Of a DNA stretch of 6,550 nucleotides, positions 6,078-6,550 are shown piece by piece. The notes beneath the pieces were generated by a model, which ran no database searches, was not told where the DNA came from, and saw only the letters and a program-made list of their open reading frames with translations. The stretch is from SICB01 sp037132395. Lineage in GTDB: Bacteria > Patescibacteriota > Saccharimonadia > CAILAD01 > BJGX01. The position numbers and the translations under genes are program-made. Position 1 is the stretch's first letter; every line of letters begins with the position of its first letter. Location: contig JBAXPC010000035.1 in assembly GCA_037132395.1 (NCBI GenBank), forward strand, positions 1 through 6,550, in the 5' to 3' direction.

Positions 6078-6112
6078 CACGGCTTGCCAGCCAGCCAACA
6101 GCAATTAAAGTT

Positions 6113-6149
6113 AAAGCCCCGCTCCAGATAATATCTAGAGCGGGGCTTT
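6113..6149. terminator. Strong bidirectional rho-independent terminator
   Basis: AAAGCCCCGCTC (6113-6124) pairs perfectly over 12 bp with GAGCGGGGCTTT (6138-6149). After one C/A mismatch, AGATA and TATCT (6126-6136) can extend the stem. Plus-strand transcripts leave it on a short TTTT; minus-strand transcripts leave it on TTTAACTTTAATT. It lies 35 bp after the ndk remnant stop and 16 bp after the stop of the minus-strand small ORF, as expected between convergent genes. Confidence 0.85.
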
Positions 6150-6165
6150 TGGTTGAAGTAAAGGG

Positions 6166-6366
6166 CTAGCTTAGAGCAGTGAAATTGATGACCTCGCCAG
6201 AGTTCAGTATCTCAAAATCCTGATAAATCTCGATGCTGCTGGAGCTGGTACGACGCCTCAAGCGGCTTCTTGCAAATCGACTTCTGTCGATGTGTTCCTT
6301 GTGCTTCCTGCGTGACTTTTGCTTGCGTGAGCTATGCACTTCCTGTGGACCATTTGTGATTGCCAA
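6166..6366 (-). CDS. Possible small basic protein, unrecognised
   Basis: This 66-codon frame starts with TTG and ends in TAG. The middle is strongly basic (SSRKQKSRRKHKE, then RSRFARSRLRRRTSSSS), suggesting nucleic-acid binding; the end is mixed (EIYQDFEILNSGEVINF). I recognise no family. Three things support it: AAGGA lies 10 nt before the TTG, a promoter-like sequence lies further upstream (6427-6455), and a bidirectional terminator begins 16 bp after its stop. Against it are the weak start codon, the short length and a low-complexity composition that noncoding DNA can give. An overlapping plus-strand frame (6233-6421) has less support. No mobile-element features are visible. Confidence 0.4.
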   Translation of the reverse strand: MAITNGPQEVHSSRKQKSRRKHKEHIDRSRFARSRLRRRTSSSSIEIYQDFEILNSGEVINFTALS

Positions 6367-6426
6367 GTTATATCATTCCTTCTATGAGGTTTGCTGGGTA
6401 CACCCACGGGTAATGGGTTGAGTACT

Positions 6427-6455
6427 AGATTAGAACTTATCGTAACTCAAGTCAA
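6427..6455 (-). promoter_or_regulatory. Putative promoter for the small minus-strand ORF
   Basis: On the minus strand TTGACT (6450-6455) matches the -35 consensus at five of six positions. The -10 may be TCTAAT (6429-6434, five of six but a 15 bp spacer) or TAATCT (6427-6432, 17 bp spacer but a poor match). It would leave an untranslated leader of about 50-60 nt, in contrast to the leaderless genes upstream. Confidence 0.4.
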
Positions 6456-6521
6456 TAATATTTTTATCCGAGCTCCTTGTGCGCCACTAGCAGACATCTG
6501 CAGTAATAATAATTGTTTTTT

Positions 6522-6550
6522 TTAACTAATCTCATTAACTAATCTCATTA
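6522..6550. repeat. 13 bp tandem repeat cut by the window edge
   Basis: TTAACTAATCTCA occurs at 6522-6534 and 6535-6547 without mismatch, and a third copy begins at 6548. It follows a run of eight T. The array may continue beyond the window; its full size is unknown. Confidence 0.85.

Larger units (their letters stand above)
6156..6550. other. Gene-poor region at the right edge
   Basis: Apart from the possible small ORF, its promoter and the terminal repeat, I see no recognisable protein, RNA gene, insertion sequence or CRISPR repeat here. From about 6440 onward the sequence is AT-rich. Confidence 0.6.

Noticed and set aside
5788..6108. Plus-strand frame of 106 codons overlapping the ndk end
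   Set aside because: It reads through the tRNA-like segment and the ndk remnant in the wrong frame and has no recognisable content.
5934..6110. Group I intron interrupting the tRNA, with the 3' half downstream
   Set aside because: I looked for a T loop and acceptor complement up to the terminator. CAATAAC (5955-5960 area) and CAACAGC (6096 area) each pair only imperfectly, and no T arm precedes either. The intervening sequence reads as an ndk C-terminus instead.
6233..6421. Plus-strand 62-codon frame opposite the small basic ORF
   Set aside because: It ends inside the minus-strand leader, lacks a Shine-Dalgarno and a terminator in the right place, and its cysteine/leucine-rich composition looks like a shadow.
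6490..6501. Palindrome GCAGA-CA-TCTGC as a terminator before the T run at 6515-6523
   Set aside because: The stem is short and the T run is too far away.

Overview
The window looks like a chromosomal segment of a small-genome bacterium. The best guess is Candidatus Saccharibacteria or another Patescibacteria lineage. That is an inference from tight gene packing, heavy ATA codon use, an elongated nucleoside diphosphate kinase and apparently leaderless promoter-proximal genes; no marker in the window proves it. TGA acts as a stop: the mnmG frame ends on TGA exactly where the family should end. This argues against the recoded Gracilibacteria/Absconditabacteria.

Layout. Positions 1-246 hold the 3' end of an unrecognised plus-strand gene. 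It is followed by a short spacer with two tandem duplications and a rho-independent terminator that abuts the end of a minus-strand xer tyrosine recombinase gene (384-1298). xer diverges from mnmG (1385-3241, tRNA U34 modification). The roughly 86 bp between them carry back-to-back promoters, an inverted repeat between the two -35 boxes, and a 28 bp dif-like sequence whose right arm equals the E. coli XerD half-site and contains the mnmG start codon. Next come a dedA/uptA-type membrane protein gene (3264-3962), an M16 zinc peptidase gene (3962-5251, overlapping dedA by one base) and ndk (5271-5828).

Expression logic. The three genes that follow a visible promoter (xer, mnmG, dedA) have the -10 box only 6-10 nt before the ATG and no Shine-Dalgarno, so their mRNAs should be leaderless or nearly so. 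The two operon-internal genes (M16 peptidase, ndk) have clear Shine-Dalgarno sequences.

After ndk the character changes. About 720 bp hold no intact recognisable gene. They contain the 5' half of a tRNA fused directly to the 3' end of a second, different ndk gene, then a strong bidirectional terminator, a possible 66-codon basic minus-strand gene with its own promoter, and a 13 bp tandem repeat at the window edge. This looks like a deletion, integration or assembly junction in an accessory or decaying region.

The genes do not form one pathway. The most coherent theme is chromosome maintenance (xer plus a candidate dif site) next to housekeeping functions in tRNA modification, envelope lipid carrier recycling, proteolysis and nucleotide supply.
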